From Leuconostoc suionicum (GTDB taxonomy: Bacteria > Bacillota > Bacilli > Lactobacillales > Lactobacillaceae): a stretch of 64,000 nt of DNA. A program made the translations under genes and the position numbers. The notes beneath the pieces were generated by a model. The model saw nothing but the letters and a program-made list of their open reading frames with translations, did no database searches and was not told the DNA's origin. Location: NCBI RefSeq assembly GCF_001891125.1, contig NZ_CP015247.1, positions 390,501 through 454,500 on the forward strand, given 5' to 3'. Below are positions 17,638-26,437 of the stretch, one piece after another (within the stretch, counting starts at the first letter, position 1; each line of letters starts with the position of its first letter).

Positions 17638-18780
17638 ATGAAACGCAGTCAGAAGCAACAATTTAAGATCAGAAAATGGTCTGTGTTCTTAATATTAGTT
17701 TGTATCACGGGATTATTATTATGGCCGAAACGGTTGAATAACGGTCAATATACGATTAATCCAATCGCTGATAATAAGTATAGTGCTACCAGTATGTCAG
17801 CACTAAAAAGCAACATCTCACCACAAAATAAATTTGCTGAGACGTTGGATAAAAAACTTCAGTCAGAAAACTATATAGGTACAGCGCTGATTGTGCACCA
17901 TAATGAAATTATTTTGCAAAAGGGCTATGGTGAGGCTGATGAAAAAATGCATCGTGATAACGATGCTTCAACACTTTTTCAGCTTGCCTCAATTGAAAAA
18001 GCCATGACTGCTGTATTAATAATGCAGCAAATAGAATCTGGTAAACTGTCATTTGATACTAAGTTGAGTGATTATTATCCGAATGTGGTGAATGCTAATA
18101 GTATTACGATTAGAGATTTAATCACCATGACTAGTGGTTTAAGTCAACACATTCAACCGACGACATTTGAGTCCGAAAAAGATAACATTGATTTTTCTGC
18201 TGCTCATGCTGTTAAAATTGGTGAACCTGGTACTGGGATCGGTTGGTCTTACCAACCGGTTAATTATCGTTTGTTAGCAGGTATTTTGATGAAACTCACT
18301 AATAAAACGTTTGCCGTATTGTTGAACCAAGTATTCAATAATACTTATCATTTAAATGTGAGAAATTACCAAGATTTCATCAATTCCAAACATCGTTCTA
18401 TTGGGTATGATAATAGTTACGATAAAGCTTATAGTGAAGATCAAGTGGCGTACAACCGTGAAACTGGTACCGGAAATGTTGCCATGACAACTGGAGAATT
18501 ATATCACTTTTATCGATTAATGATTGATAAAGTTATCATTAAACATCCCAGTCAGTTATGGCAAACGCGAGCCGGTGAGACCTATGCTGCGGGAATGTAT
18601 CACGAGGGAAAATACCTCAATGCTCACGGGGTTTTGCCAGGATTTGAACCCACGGTTGTTATAAGCAATAATGGACAAGATGCGGTAATATTGCTTAGTA
18701 ATCAATATTATAAGAATCACAGTTTTCAACCATTAGCCAGAGAATTATTTACAAAAATGACTGCCATTCCAACAAAGTAA
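17638..18780 (+). CDS. Membrane-anchored serine hydrolase of the beta-lactamase/PBP4* family
   Basis: 380 residues. A single N-terminal membrane segment (about 14-30) puts the domain outside the cell. The S-x-x-K catalytic pair is SIEK at 118-121; the third motif is probably HGVLPGF near 330. The usual Tyr-x-Asn motif is altered to YQP (205-207, in WSYQPVNYRLLAG). Relatives include FmtA-like esterases and class C type D,D-peptidases acting on wall polymers. It follows murF by 23 bases with GAGGGG as ribosome binding site, which supports a cell-wall role. Exact substrate unknown. Confidence 0.8.
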   Translation: MKRSQKQQFKIRKWSVFLILVCITGLLLWPKRLNNGQYTINPIADNKYSATSMSALKSNISPQNKFAETLDKKLQSENYIGTALIVHHNEIILQKGYGEADEKMHRDNDASTLFQLASIEKAMTAVLIMQQIESGKLSFDTKLSDYYPNVVNANSITIRDLITMTSGLSQHIQPTTFESEKDNIDFSAAHAVKIGEPGTGIGWSYQPVNYRLLAGILMKLTNKTFAVLLNQVFNNTYHLNVRNYQDFINSKHRSIGYDNSYDKAYSEDQVAYNRETGTGNVAMTTGELYHFYRLMIDKVIIKHPSQLWQTRAGETYAAGMYHEGKYLNAHGVLPGFEPTVVISNNGQDAVILLSNQYYKNHSFQPLARELFTKMTAIPTK

Positions 18781-18814
18781 TGGCAAACGCGCACAAAGCG
18801 CAAGGAGAAAAATT

Positions 18815-20398
18815 TTGAAATTTAGTGAATTAGGTTTGTCACAAGACATTTTGGATGCTATTACAACGCATGGATATGTTGAAGCTACACCAATCCAAGA
18901 AAAGACAATTCCATTAACATTAGCAGGTCGTGATGTAATTGGACAAGCACAAACAGGAACTGGTAAAACAGCAGCATTTGGTTTGCCAATCTTGGAGCAC
19001 ATTGATTTAAATAATAAAAACATTCAAGCGTTGATTGTATCACCAACGCGTGAATTAGCAATTCAAACAGCTGAAGAATTAAAAAAGCTAGGACGCGACA
19101 AGCGAGTTGATGTACAGGTTGTCTTTGGTGGTGCTGATATTCGCCGCCAGATCCAAAATTTGAAGTCACATCCACAAATCCTAGTTGGTACACCCGGTCG
19201 TTTACTTGACCACATTAACCGTAAGACTGTAAAAATTGATAATGTTCGTACATTAGTATTGGATGAAGCTGATGAAATGTTAAATATGGGCTTCTTAGAC
19301 GATATTGAAGCAATTATTTCAAAGACACCAGCAGAGCGTCAAACACTGTTGTTCTCAGCAACAATGCCACCAGCAATTAAGCGTATTGGTGTCAAGTTCA
19401 TGACGAACCCTGAACATATTCAAATCGAAGCAAAAGAATTAACAACTGATTTGGTTGATCAATACTTTGTTCGTATGCGTGAAAACGAAAAGTTTGATAC
19501 TATGACGCGTATCTTTGATGTACAGGCACCAAAATTGGCGATTGTCTTCGGTCGTACAAAGCGTCGAGTTGAAGAATTATCCCGAGGATTAGAAGCACGT
19601 GGTTATCATGCTGCTGGTTTGCATGGTGATTTAACACAACAAATGCGTTCACGTGTGTTGGCTCAATTTAAGTCACATGAAATTAATATTTTAGTTGCAA
19701 CAGACGTTGCTGCACGTGGCCTGGATGTTAAGGACGTATCTCACGTTTATAACTTTGATATTCCACAAGATCCAGAATCTTATGTCCACCGTATTGGGCG
19801 TACTGGTCGTGCCGGAGCTAAGGGTGTGTCTGTCACATTCGTTGCACCAAACGAAATGGATTACTTACGTGCTGTTGAAGATTTGACTAAGAAGCGTATG
19901 ACGCCTCTTGAACCAGCATCTCTAAAGGACGCCCGTATTGGAAAGATTAACAATGCTGCTGGTGAAGTTGCTAAGTTAATTGATACAACTGAGGTTTCAG
20001 AAATTCAATCTCAGGTAGATGCGTTGACAGCAAAGTATACTGCTGAACAATTGGCCGCGGCTTTATTATCTAGCGTTGCTGATTTAGAAAAGCAAAATAC
20101 ACCAGTCGAGATTACTCGTGAACGTCCATTACCACGTCGCAAGGGTGGTAATGGTGGCTCACGCGGTGGTTCACGCAATGGCGGTGGACGTCGTAATAGT
20201 GGTGGTTACCGTGGCAATCGCGAACGTCGTGGTAATGGTGACACCCGCGGTAATGATCGCCGTCGAGGCGGCGGTGGGGTTGCTTCTAGCGAACGCCGTT
20301 TTGGAGATTACAAGCGTCGTGACGGTCGCTCAACTGAAAGTCGTCGCAACAGTAGTGGCGGATCACGTCGTGAATTTACTGTACGTGAAAAAGATTAA
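18815..20398 (+). CDS. cshA: DEAD-box ATP-dependent RNA helicase CshA
   Basis: 527 residues. Cold-shock and RNA-degradosome helicase. Motifs in order: Q motif (TPIQEKTIPL), Walker A AQTGTGKTA, PTRELA, TPGRLLD, DEAD (VLDEADEML), SAT, ATDVAARGLD and HRIGRTGRAG. From about residue 435 the tail is rich in Arg and Gly (RGG-like), an RNA-binding tail. The start is TTG at 18815, seven bases after AAGGAG; no upstream ATG fits. A GCGC-acaaa-GCGC repeat lies just before the ribosome binding site. Ends in a terminator at 20498. Confidence 0.95.
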   Translation: MKFSELGLSQDILDAITTHGYVEATPIQEKTIPLTLAGRDVIGQAQTGTGKTAAFGLPILEHIDLNNKNIQALIVSPTRELAIQTAEELKKLGRDKRVDVQVVFGGADIRRQIQNLKSHPQILVGTPGRLLDHINRKTVKIDNVRTLVLDEADEMLNMGFLDDIEAIISKTPAERQTLLFSATMPPAIKRIGVKFMTNPEHIQIEAKELTTDLVDQYFVRMRENEKFDTMTRIFDVQAPKLAIVFGRTKRRVEELSRGLEARGYHAAGLHGDLTQQMRSRVLAQFKSHEINILVATDVAARGLDVKDVSHVYNFDIPQDPESYVHRIGRTGRAGAKGVSVTFVAPNEMDYLRAVEDLTKKRMTPLEPASLKDARIGKINNAAGEVAKLIDTTEVSEIQSQVDALTAKYTAEQLAAALLSSVADLEKQNTPVEITRERPLPRRKGGNGGSRGGSRNGGGRRNSGGYRGNRERRGNGDTRGNDRRRGGGGVASSERRFGDYKRRDGRSTESRRNSSGGSRREFTVREKD

Positions 20399-20497
20399 TA
20401 AATTAAAATGCTGTTTGAGACATCTTTGTATGATGTCTTATGGAAAATGGTGCTCAGCTATTACTGAGTTGTCATCCACACATTTTGTAACACGATG

Positions 20498-20526
20498 AAA
20501 CCGTCCAAACATTTTGGACGGTTTTT
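20498..20526 (+). terminator. cshA terminator
   Basis: Stem AAACCGTCCAAA / TTTTGGACGGTTT with T-run. Two smaller hairpins precede it: AGACATC/GATGTCT at 20417-20437 and CTCAG/CTGAG near 20454-20470. Confidence 0.85.
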
Positions 20527-20541
20527 AGTTGGAGAAAGTAA

Positions 20542-21723
20542 ATGAAAACAGTTGAAGATGCTATATCTTATATTCATAATCGGCCAAAAGGTGGTCAAAA
20601 AGAGTCACTATACCGCATGACTACATTGTTAGCAGCCTTGGGAAATCCACAAAATGATTTACCGTATGCCATACATATCACTGGTACGAATGGTAAGGGC
20701 TCAGTATCAACGATGGCTAGTAACATTTTACGTGTGGCAGGTTATGACACTGGTTTGTTTGTTTCACCTTTCATCACTAATTTTCGGGAACGAATGCAAA
20801 TCAATAATGAGATGATTTCGAAAGATGATTTACTGCATGCTACTAACAAAGTTGCGCAAGTATTAGTAAACGTTGATGCAGAGTTATATCCGGATATTCC
20901 TGTTGAATTCGAAGTTTTGACAGCGATTATGTTCACCTATTTTGCTTCAAAAAAATTAGATGCACTAGTGATAGAAGTGGGTATTGGTGGTTTACTTGAC
21001 TCTACTAATGTGATGCCAAATACAAAGGTAGCTGTCATCACTAGCGTAGGATTAGATCATCAGAAAATGTTAGGTAATACAATTACTGAAATTGCAGCAC
21101 AGAAAGCCGGTATTATTCATGATGATGTTGCTGTTGTTACCGGTGATTTACCAGATGAAGCACGCTTGGTCATTGAAAAGAAAACCTCACATGTGATAAA
21201 AGGTCTACGCCATGAATTTCAATCCGGATTGCCAGGAGAATATCAGATAGAAAATACAGCGACTGCTGTTGCAGCAGTGCGTGCTTTTGCTCAGAATATT
21301 TCTGATGATACAATTCAAAAAGGGTTAAAAGAGAGCCACTTTTCGGGACGGTTTGAACTAATTGCACCAAATATTATGGTAGATGGTGCTCATAATGCTC
21401 AAGGACTTCGTGCTTTATACAAGTCGTTGTTAGTGGCATATCCAAAGAAAAAAATTACCTTGATTATTGGTAGCTTGATGGATAAAAATGTTACTGCTGA
21501 ATTCAATGAAATATTGCAAGATGACAGATTTAACATTGTTCTTGTACCATTTACTGGACCTAATGGTCGTCCTAGTTTATCCATTGATCAGACATTAAAA
21601 AAGTATCAGGTATCTGCGATGCCACATTGGCAAGAAGCGGTTGAAAAATCAACCGCGGATTTAACGGTATTAACTGGATCATTATATTTTATAAGTGAGG
21701 TAAGAGAGCAATATGATAGATGA
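20542..21723 (+). CDS. folC: Bifunctional folylpolyglutamate synthase/dihydrofolate synthase
   Basis: 393 residues. Adds glutamate to (dihydro)folates, retaining them in the cell. Mur-ligase-like fold with ATP loop ITGTNGKGSVSTMA near residue 50, LFVSPFITNFRERMQ, VIEVGIGGLLDSTN, SVGLDHQKMLGNT and the C-terminal DGAHNAQGL. GGAGA ribosome binding site seven bases before the ATG. Its end overlaps the next gene by 11 bases. Functionally linked to thyA and folD nearby. Confidence 0.95.
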   Translation: MKTVEDAISYIHNRPKGGQKESLYRMTTLLAALGNPQNDLPYAIHITGTNGKGSVSTMASNILRVAGYDTGLFVSPFITNFRERMQINNEMISKDDLLHATNKVAQVLVNVDAELYPDIPVEFEVLTAIMFTYFASKKLDALVIEVGIGGLLDSTNVMPNTKVAVITSVGLDHQKMLGNTITEIAAQKAGIIHDDVAVVTGDLPDEARLVIEKKTSHVIKGLRHEFQSGLPGEYQIENTATAVAAVRAFAQNISDDTIQKGLKESHFSGRFELIAPNIMVDGAHNAQGLRALYKSLLVAYPKKKITLIIGSLMDKNVTAEFNEILQDDRFNIVLVPFTGPNGRPSLSIDQTLKKYQVSAMPHWQEAVEKSTADLTVLTGSLYFISEVREQYDR

Positions 21724-23101
21724 TAAGTTATCCCCACGTTTGGTGCTAAGTGTCTTAGCGATTGGATTGCTGGGATTTACTGATATTATGTTAGAAACTG
21801 CCTTGAATGTCAGCTTTCCAATGTTGATGACAGAATTTAAGATAACTTCTAGCACCGTACAATGGTTGACCTCAGGTGTCATCTTGTTGACAAGTATGAT
21901 AGTTATTTTGTCGCCATGGTTAAAGAAAAACTTCACTAATCGGAGTCAGTTTATTGTTGCCACTGTTATATCGATTGTAGGTGTGCTGATTGATGCTGTG
22001 AGCAATACCTTTGTGATTACGTTGTTCGGCCGGTTGTTACAAGGGATTGGTGGTGGAGTTGGCTTACCGTTAATGTATAATGTTATTTTTGAACAAGTTC
22101 CTGAAAAAAAGCGTGGCACGATGGTTGGACTTGGCTCATTAATTATTTCGTTTGCCCCAGCAATTGGTCCAGCTTTTGGTGGTTATCTAACTCAAAATTA
22201 CGGTTGGCATATGGTTTTTTGGGTTGTGCTGCCCGTTCAAATTGGTTCTCTCATACTTGGGTGGGCCACAATCAGGCAAGTTTCAACAATTAAAAAAGAA
22301 AAATTAGATATTATTGGCTGGCTGTTGTTAAGTCTGTTTTTTGTCTCTGGTATTTTTGTCATCGAAAGAATCAGCACACATGGATTAGTAAATCCCTTAA
22401 GTTTATTGATGACTTTGACGATGTTTGTGGGTATTATTGGTTATATTCTTTATGCAAAAAGAGTTGACAATCCATTGTTAAGACCCGAAATATTTAAGTT
22501 TAAGGTTTTTCGTTTTGGTATAGCAGCGGCATTTGTAGCTCAAATAGTCAATCTAACGTTTAACTATGCAATACCTATGGTTTTACAAATTGTTTTACTC
22601 AAAAATCCACAAGTTTCCGGTTTGACTTTACTTCCAGGTGCTTTAAGTTATGCTATGATGGCTATAATTTCAGGTCGCCTATATGATCGATATAGTGCAC
22701 GGCTACCAATTACAATTGGTGTGACATTGATGTTTGTTGGAACGTTACTAATTGCATTTATCCCAATTAATCTCATTAGTTTAACCGGTGGATTCATGGT
22801 TATGCAAATAGGGGCTGGTTTTTGGTTTGGTAACAACATGACCTATTCGGTAAGCAGTGTACCGGTTGAATTTCAAAGCTCCGGAAATTCTATTTTTTCA
22901 GCAACAACGAACTATTCCGCTGCAGTTGGTATTGCACTTGCTGCTGGCATTATTGCTACATTTCAAAAGCAAGCAATTAACGTACGTGAGTTGGCTTCGT
23001 CAACTCACATTGGTGCATTATGGACATTTAGAGTGGACATAGTACTGATTGTTTTAGCGACCATTCTTTCATTAAGTGCTTTAAGTTCTACAAGAAAATA
23101 G
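21713..23101 (+). CDS. MFS multidrug transporter, DHA2 (14-TMS) type
   Basis: 462 residues and very hydrophobic, compatible with 12-14 membrane helices. Seen: a family-like first helix with WLTSGVILLTSMIVILSPWL, motif A-like LFGRLLQGIGGGVGLPL and motif C-like SFAPAIGPAFGGYL. This is the pattern of proton-coupled drug exporters such as EmrB/LmrB. ATG 21713 overlaps folC by 11 bases (ATGATAGATGA), with GAGGTAAGAG as ribosome binding site. Substrate unknown. The overlap with folC is conserved-looking but has no obvious meaning. Confidence 0.85.
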   Translation: MIDDKLSPRLVLSVLAIGLLGFTDIMLETALNVSFPMLMTEFKITSSTVQWLTSGVILLTSMIVILSPWLKKNFTNRSQFIVATVISIVGVLIDAVSNTFVITLFGRLLQGIGGGVGLPLMYNVIFEQVPEKKRGTMVGLGSLIISFAPAIGPAFGGYLTQNYGWHMVFWVVLPVQIGSLILGWATIRQVSTIKKEKLDIIGWLLLSLFFVSGIFVIERISTHGLVNPLSLLMTLTMFVGIIGYILYAKRVDNPLLRPEIFKFKVFRFGIAAAFVAQIVNLTFNYAIPMVLQIVLLKNPQVSGLTLLPGALSYAMMAIISGRLYDRYSARLPITIGVTLMFVGTLLIAFIPINLISLTGGFMVMQIGAGFWFGNNMTYSVSSVPVEFQSSGNSIFSATTNYSAAVGIALAAGIIATFQKQAINVRELASSTHIGALWTFRVDIVLIVLATILSLSALSSTRK

Positions 23102-23136
23102 AGAGAATGACGTATCATATTGTAGAGGTAAACAAT

Positions 23137-23745
23137 ATGGTGAAAGAAAAAGTAGAGAAATTTTACAATGTTTTGGGGTATACAGAAGAGAAAGATATTC
23201 ATACGTTTCAACGTTACTTTCCAAATAACTATAATTTAAATGAATTGACAAATGATATAGTGGAAGATTTTCTGTCTCACAATCCGATTGCTAATGAAGC
23301 TTTGCTACTGGGGATTGAAATTGGCAGACATGTTGCGCACCAGCGACGGCCACAGTTACTAAATGCCAAATATTCAGCAGAAATAGGTCGGTTTGCGCAA
23401 CAACAAATTGGTAATTTGATGCAGGAACAATTAAGTGTTGCTTTGCTTGATACGCAGTTGAATGTGATCGGTTGGGAAGTAGTCTTTGTGGGTACTTTAA
23501 GTCAAGTGCAAGCGTCACCACGTGAGATATTTCAACGCGTGTTAAAAGCTAATGCATTTGGATTCATGATTGCACATAACCATCCTAGCGGTAATATTAT
23601 GCCTTCCAATGCAGATATTACTTTCAGCCAGCGTTTGGCAACAATCGGTCATCAAATGGATTTACGTTTATTTGACTCGTTTGTTGTGACGCAAAATGAG
23701 TATTGGAGTATGTCAGAAAATCAACAATTAAAAAAAGTTATCTGA
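23137..23745 (+). CDS. radC: RadC-family JAB/MPN protein
   Basis: 202 residues. The C-terminal JAMM metal motif is complete: HNHPSGNIMPSNAD (H-x-H...D) with an upstream Glu, as in RadC. Function is not settled; RadC is often induced in competence but is dispensable for repair. The N-terminal helix-hairpin-helix part is short and divergent (from DIHTFQRYFP). ATG 23137 with AGAGG eight bases upstream is preferred; ATG 23107 is in frame without a good ribosome binding site. The stop codon lies inside the stem of the shared terminator. Confidence 0.88.
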   Translation: MVKEKVEKFYNVLGYTEEKDIHTFQRYFPNNYNLNELTNDIVEDFLSHNPIANEALLLGIEIGRHVAHQRRPQLLNAKYSAEIGRFAQQQIGNLMQEQLSVALLDTQLNVIGWEVVFVGTLSQVQASPREIFQRVLKANAFGFMIAHNHPSGNIMPSNADITFSQRLATIGHQMDLRLFDSFVVTQNEYWSMSENQQLKKVI

Positions 23746-23765
23746 TTTTTCAGATAACTTTTTTA
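23731..23765. terminator. Bidirectional terminator between radC and thyA
   Basis: AAAAAAGTTATCTGA / TCAGATAACTTTTTT with a short T loop. A and T runs on both sides make it work for both converging genes. Confidence 0.88.
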
Positions 23766-23766
23766 T

Positions 23767-24735
23767 TTAGACAGCTACGGGCGCTTTAATGGCTGGTTCA
23801 CTATCGTAATCTAATATTTTGATATCATCCATCGTATAATCAAACAATGATTTAACTTCCGGGTTTAGCCATAGTTTGGGTAATTTGTGCATAGGTCGTG
23901 ACAATTGCTCTGTTATTTGATCAACATGATTGTTGTAGATATGTGTGTCACCAATAGTATGGATAAATTCACCAACTTCATAGCCGGTTTGGGCTGCCAC
24001 CATGTGTAGCAAAAGTGAATAGCTGGCAATGTTGAATGGAACACCAAGGAAAAAGTCACCAGAGCGTTGATACATTTGCAAGCTGAGTTTACCGTCAGCA
24101 ACATAAAACTGACTAAGTACGTGACAAGAAGGTAGGGGCGCTTGCGGTGTGGTCTCTGCATTCCAAGCTGTTAAAATAAGGCGACGTGAATTCGGTGTTT
24201 TCTTAATTTGATCAATAAGTCTGGCTACTTGATCAACGGTTTCATCACCAGCGGTCAGACTATTTGTTTCCCAGCTGCGCCACAATTTTCCATAAACATT
24301 TCCAATATAACCAAATTCTTCCTTGAATTCATCATCATTGAGAATGTTGCTAACGAAAATTTCTTTTTGTTCCTTGTATATTTGGGCAAAATCTTCATCA
24401 GTTTGTGAACGAAGACCAAAATTAGTCATATCGGGACCGGTATATTTATCAGATTCAATCCATTTTTTAAACGCCCATTCGTCCCAGATATGATTATTGT
24501 GTTCAAGCAAGAATCGGATATTATTATCTCCTCTTAAGAACCATAATAGTTCACTTTTAATCAAACCAAAGAAAACCTTTTTGGTAGTTAAAAGGGGAAA
24601 TCCTTCAGACAGGTTGAACCGCATTTGCGTACCGAACAATGAACGTGTTCCAGTACCAGTGCGGTCTCCTTTATGTGATCCTTCATCAAGAATCTTTTTT
24701 GCGAGGTCGAGATATTGTTGTTCATTTTGAGACAT
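23767..24735 (-). CDS. thyA: Thymidylate synthase
   Basis: 322 residues. Converts dUMP and methylene-THF to dTMP and DHF. Of the longer L. casei type with an extra insertion of about 50 residues. Seen: phosphate-binding [13 protein letters not shown], catalytic Cys204 ([12 protein letters not shown]), [17 protein letters not shown] and the C-terminal APVAV. The start by homology is ATG 24735, but it has no Shine-Dalgarno; the nearest good one (GGAGG) serves a 17-codon ORF overlapping this start. The dCMP deaminase upstream supplies dUMP and folD, divergent, supplies the cofactor. Confidence 0.96.
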   Translation of the reverse strand: MSQNEQQYLDLAKKILDEGSHKGDRTGTGTRSLFGTQMRFNLSEGFPLLTTKKVFFGLIKSELLWFLRGDNNIRFLLEHNNHIWDEWAFKKWIESDKYTGPDMTNFGLRSQTDEDFAQIYKEQKEIFVSNILNDDEFKEEFGYIGNVYGKLWRSWETNSLTAGDETVDQVARLIDQIKKTPNSRRLILTAWNAETTPQAPLPSCHVLSQFYVADGKLSLQMYQRSGDFFLGVPFNIASYSLLLHMVAAQTGYEVGEFIHTIGDTHIYNNHVDQITEQLSRPMHKLPKLWLNPEVKSLFDYTMDDIKILDYDSEPAIKAPVAV

Positions 24736-24775
24736 ATGTCAAAATACGTAATGTGCGTGACTGAATCGTGGGCAT
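24722..24775 (-). CDS. 17-codon upstream ORF overlapping the thyA start (putative)
   Basis: Reads [17 protein letters not shown] then TGA. GGAGG (24782-24786) sits six bases before its ATG, an ideal arrangement. Its stop lies 11 codon-positions' worth of bases inside thyA (24722-24724 against the thyA ATG at 24733-24735), in another frame. Termination there could feed re-initiation at thyA. Not previously known to me; may be only a decoy. Confidence 0.45.
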   Translation of the reverse strand: MPTIQSRTLRILTYVSK

Positions 24776-24812
24776 ACAATGCCTCCAGGCGATTCCTAAT
24801 CGAACACATTTC
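24733..24812 (-). promoter_or_regulatory. thyA 5' leader with mutually exclusive hairpins
   Basis: On the reverse strand the leader can form CGATT-AGG-AATCG, then either GCC-TGGA-GGC (24781-24790), which hides the GGAGG of the upstream ORF, or GGCAT-TGT-ATGCC (24771-24783), which frees it; the two share the GGC and exclude each other. No match to the THF riboswitch or a T-box is apparent. Confidence 0.4.
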
Positions 24813-24846
24813 CTTTCAAAATTAATCTTTACTTAAAATACTAACG

Positions 24847-24884
24847 AAAACCCCCTTAAATAGCAAATGATTTAACGGGGGTTT
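24847..24884 (-). terminator. Terminator of the dCMP deaminase gene
   Basis: Stem AAACCCCCGTTAAAT / ATTTAAGGGGGTTTT read on the reverse strand, with an imperfect middle and a T-run after it. It separates the deaminase transcript from thyA. Confidence 0.75.
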
Positions 24885-24935
24885 CGATGTGATATCTCTT
24901 TCTATTGGATTAAAAAAGTTTAAGGGATATCGTAT

Positions 24936-25412
24936 TCATACAATGAATTGGTTCATATCAATTTGCTTCGCTGTTAATGCTGAAAGTGGAACTTGTTTTA
25001 ATTCAATTCCTTTTTGTGCTAATAGTTCTTCGGCGAAGGTATTATTTCGGTAATCTCTCATAAAATAAATTTTATTGATACCGGCTTGTAAAAGTAATTT
25101 AGTACATTGAACGCAAGGCACGTCTGTTACATAAACTTCCGATCCATCAATTGTTATACCCATTTTTGCAGCTTGCATCAAGGCGTTTTGCTCTGCGTGA
25201 ACTGCTCGAATACAGTGACCGTCAACCATCAAGTCACCAACTTCTGTACAGTGAGGAGTGCCAGATACAGAGCCATTGTACCCACTGGCAATAATGCGAT
25301 GGTCACGGACAATAATGGCACCAACATGTAATCGCGTGCAGGTAGATCGTGTGGATAAAATTGCTGCTTGTGCAATGAAATATTGATGCCAACTAATACG
25401 CTGATCTGCCAT
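24936..25412 (-). CDS. comEB: Deoxycytidylate (dCMP) deaminase, ComEB-like
   Basis: 158 residues. Deaminates dCMP to dUMP, the substrate of thyA. Zinc and catalytic motifs HAEQNALMQAA and PCVQCTKLLLQAGI are present, plus the family stretch RLHVGAIIVRDHRIIASGYNG. Length is typical of B. subtilis ComEB-type enzymes; despite that name it is not needed for DNA uptake. AAAGGA ribosome binding site eight bases before the ATG. Divergent from folD over 72 bases; a terminator follows before thyA. Confidence 0.93.
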   Translation of the reverse strand: MADQRISWHQYFIAQAAILSTRSTCTRLHVGAIIVRDHRIIASGYNGSVSGTPHCTEVGDLMVDGHCIRAVHAEQNALMQAAKMGITIDGSEVYVTDVPCVQCTKLLLQAGINKIYFMRDYRNNTFAEELLAQKGIELKQVPLSALTAKQIDMNQFIV

Positions 25413-25438
25413 GAATAACTTCCTTTATCAAATAAATC

Positions 25439-25447
25439 TGTTAGAAT
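25439..25447 (+). promoter_or_regulatory. folD extended -10 promoter
   Basis: TGT-TAGAAT at 25439-25447, 38 bases before the folD ATG; no clear -35 box. Confidence 0.5.
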
Positions 25448-25484
25448 GATAATAACACATTTTTATTTGAAGGAGTAAAAAAAT

Positions 25485-26330
25485 ATGACAGAAATTTTAG
25501 ATGGTAAGGCGGTTGCAAAAACCATCAATGAACAAACAAAAGCACGTGTGGCTAAACAAAAAAAGCCTGTCACTTTAGCAGTTATTTATGACCCTTCAAA
25601 TGATGGAAGCCAGTTATATGTTGGTATGAAGTCACGTCAAGCAGCTAAACTCGGTATTGCAACGCAAGATATACCAATCTCAACTGATGCAACAACAGAA
25701 AGTGTTATTCAATTAGTAGAAGAGCTAAATGACGATGAAAGTATTACAGGAATTCTGGTTCAGAGTCCGTTAACCAAAGGAATTAAAGAACGACAAATTT
25801 TTTCTGCTGTAGCACCACATAAAGATGCTGACGGTCTAGGAGCAACAGTTCAAGGAATGTTATTCGGTGATTCTTTGGAAAATTATACTGTTGCGGCAAC
25901 GCCTCAAGGTGTGATGACACTTTTGGCGCAATATAATATTCCTTTAAAAGGGAAAAATGCTGTGGTCGTTGGCCGCTCACAATTATTTGGTAGGCCAATG
26001 TTTGCTTTGCTCACTAACGCAGACGCTACAGTAACCCTAGCACATCGCTATACCGAACCAACGACTTTAAAGTCACTTTTGAAAAATGCAGATATTGTGG
26101 TTGTTGGTGTTGGTATTCCAAACTTTATTCAAGGTGAAGACCTGAAAAAAGGCGCTACAGTAATCGATGTTGGTATGAATGTTGTTGATGGGAAAGCTAC
26201 GGGGGATGTGAACTTCCCCTCAGCCCAGGGGATTGCCGATTATATAACCCCCGTCCCAGGTGGTGTTGGACCAATGACTATCGCAACGTTGTTAGAAAAT
26301 ACAGTAACATTAGCAGAACAAAATCAATAA
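25485..26330 (+). CDS. folD: Methylenetetrahydrofolate dehydrogenase/methenyltetrahydrofolate cyclohydrolase
   Basis: 281 residues. Interconverts methylene-, methenyl- and formyl-THF using NADP. Seen: SQLYVGMKSRQAAKLGI (with the catalytic Lys equivalent region), GILVQSPLTKGI, PHKDADGLGA, the NADP motif VVVGRSQLFGRP and the final TPVPGGVGPMTIATL. AAGGAG ribosome binding site. Single gene ending in a terminator; supplies the cofactor for thyA and purine synthesis. Confidence 0.96.
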   Translation: MTEILDGKAVAKTINEQTKARVAKQKKPVTLAVIYDPSNDGSQLYVGMKSRQAAKLGIATQDIPISTDATTESVIQLVEELNDDESITGILVQSPLTKGIKERQIFSAVAPHKDADGLGATVQGMLFGDSLENYTVAATPQGVMTLLAQYNIPLKGKNAVVVGRSQLFGRPMFALLTNADATVTLAHRYTEPTTLKSLLKNADIVVVGVGIPNFIQGEDLKKGATVIDVGMNVVDGKATGDVNFPSAQGIADYITPVPGGVGPMTIATLLENTVTLAEQNQ

Positions 26331-26341
26331 AACGACAAACA

Positions 26342-26375
26342 AAAAGCATCTGGCATATTCGTCAGATGCTTTTTT
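26342..26375 (+). terminator. folD terminator
   Basis: Stem AAAAAGCATCTG / CAGATGCTTTTTT with a 10-base loop. Confidence 0.9.
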
Positions 26376-26437
26376 GTGCGAAAAGATATCTAAACTCGTA
26401 TGATACTGTGAGCTCAAAAAAGAGAAAGGAGTTAATA

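Noticed and set aside
20118-20498. Forward 126-codon ORF rich in Val and Ala inside the cshA 3' end
   Set aside because: Frame-shifted reading of the Arg/Gly-rich tail codons of cshA; composition is an artefact of CGT/GGT repeats.
24588-24809. Reverse 73-codon ORF upstream of and overlapping thyA
   Set aside because: It runs out of frame through the conserved thyA N-terminus; its ribosome binding site is too close to its ATG, and the sequence resembles no protein. The shorter ORF at 24722-24775 has a far better start signal.
24733-24812. THF riboswitch or T-box in front of thyA
   Set aside because: Neither the THF consensus core nor a T-box sequence can be found; only the competing hairpins described are supported.
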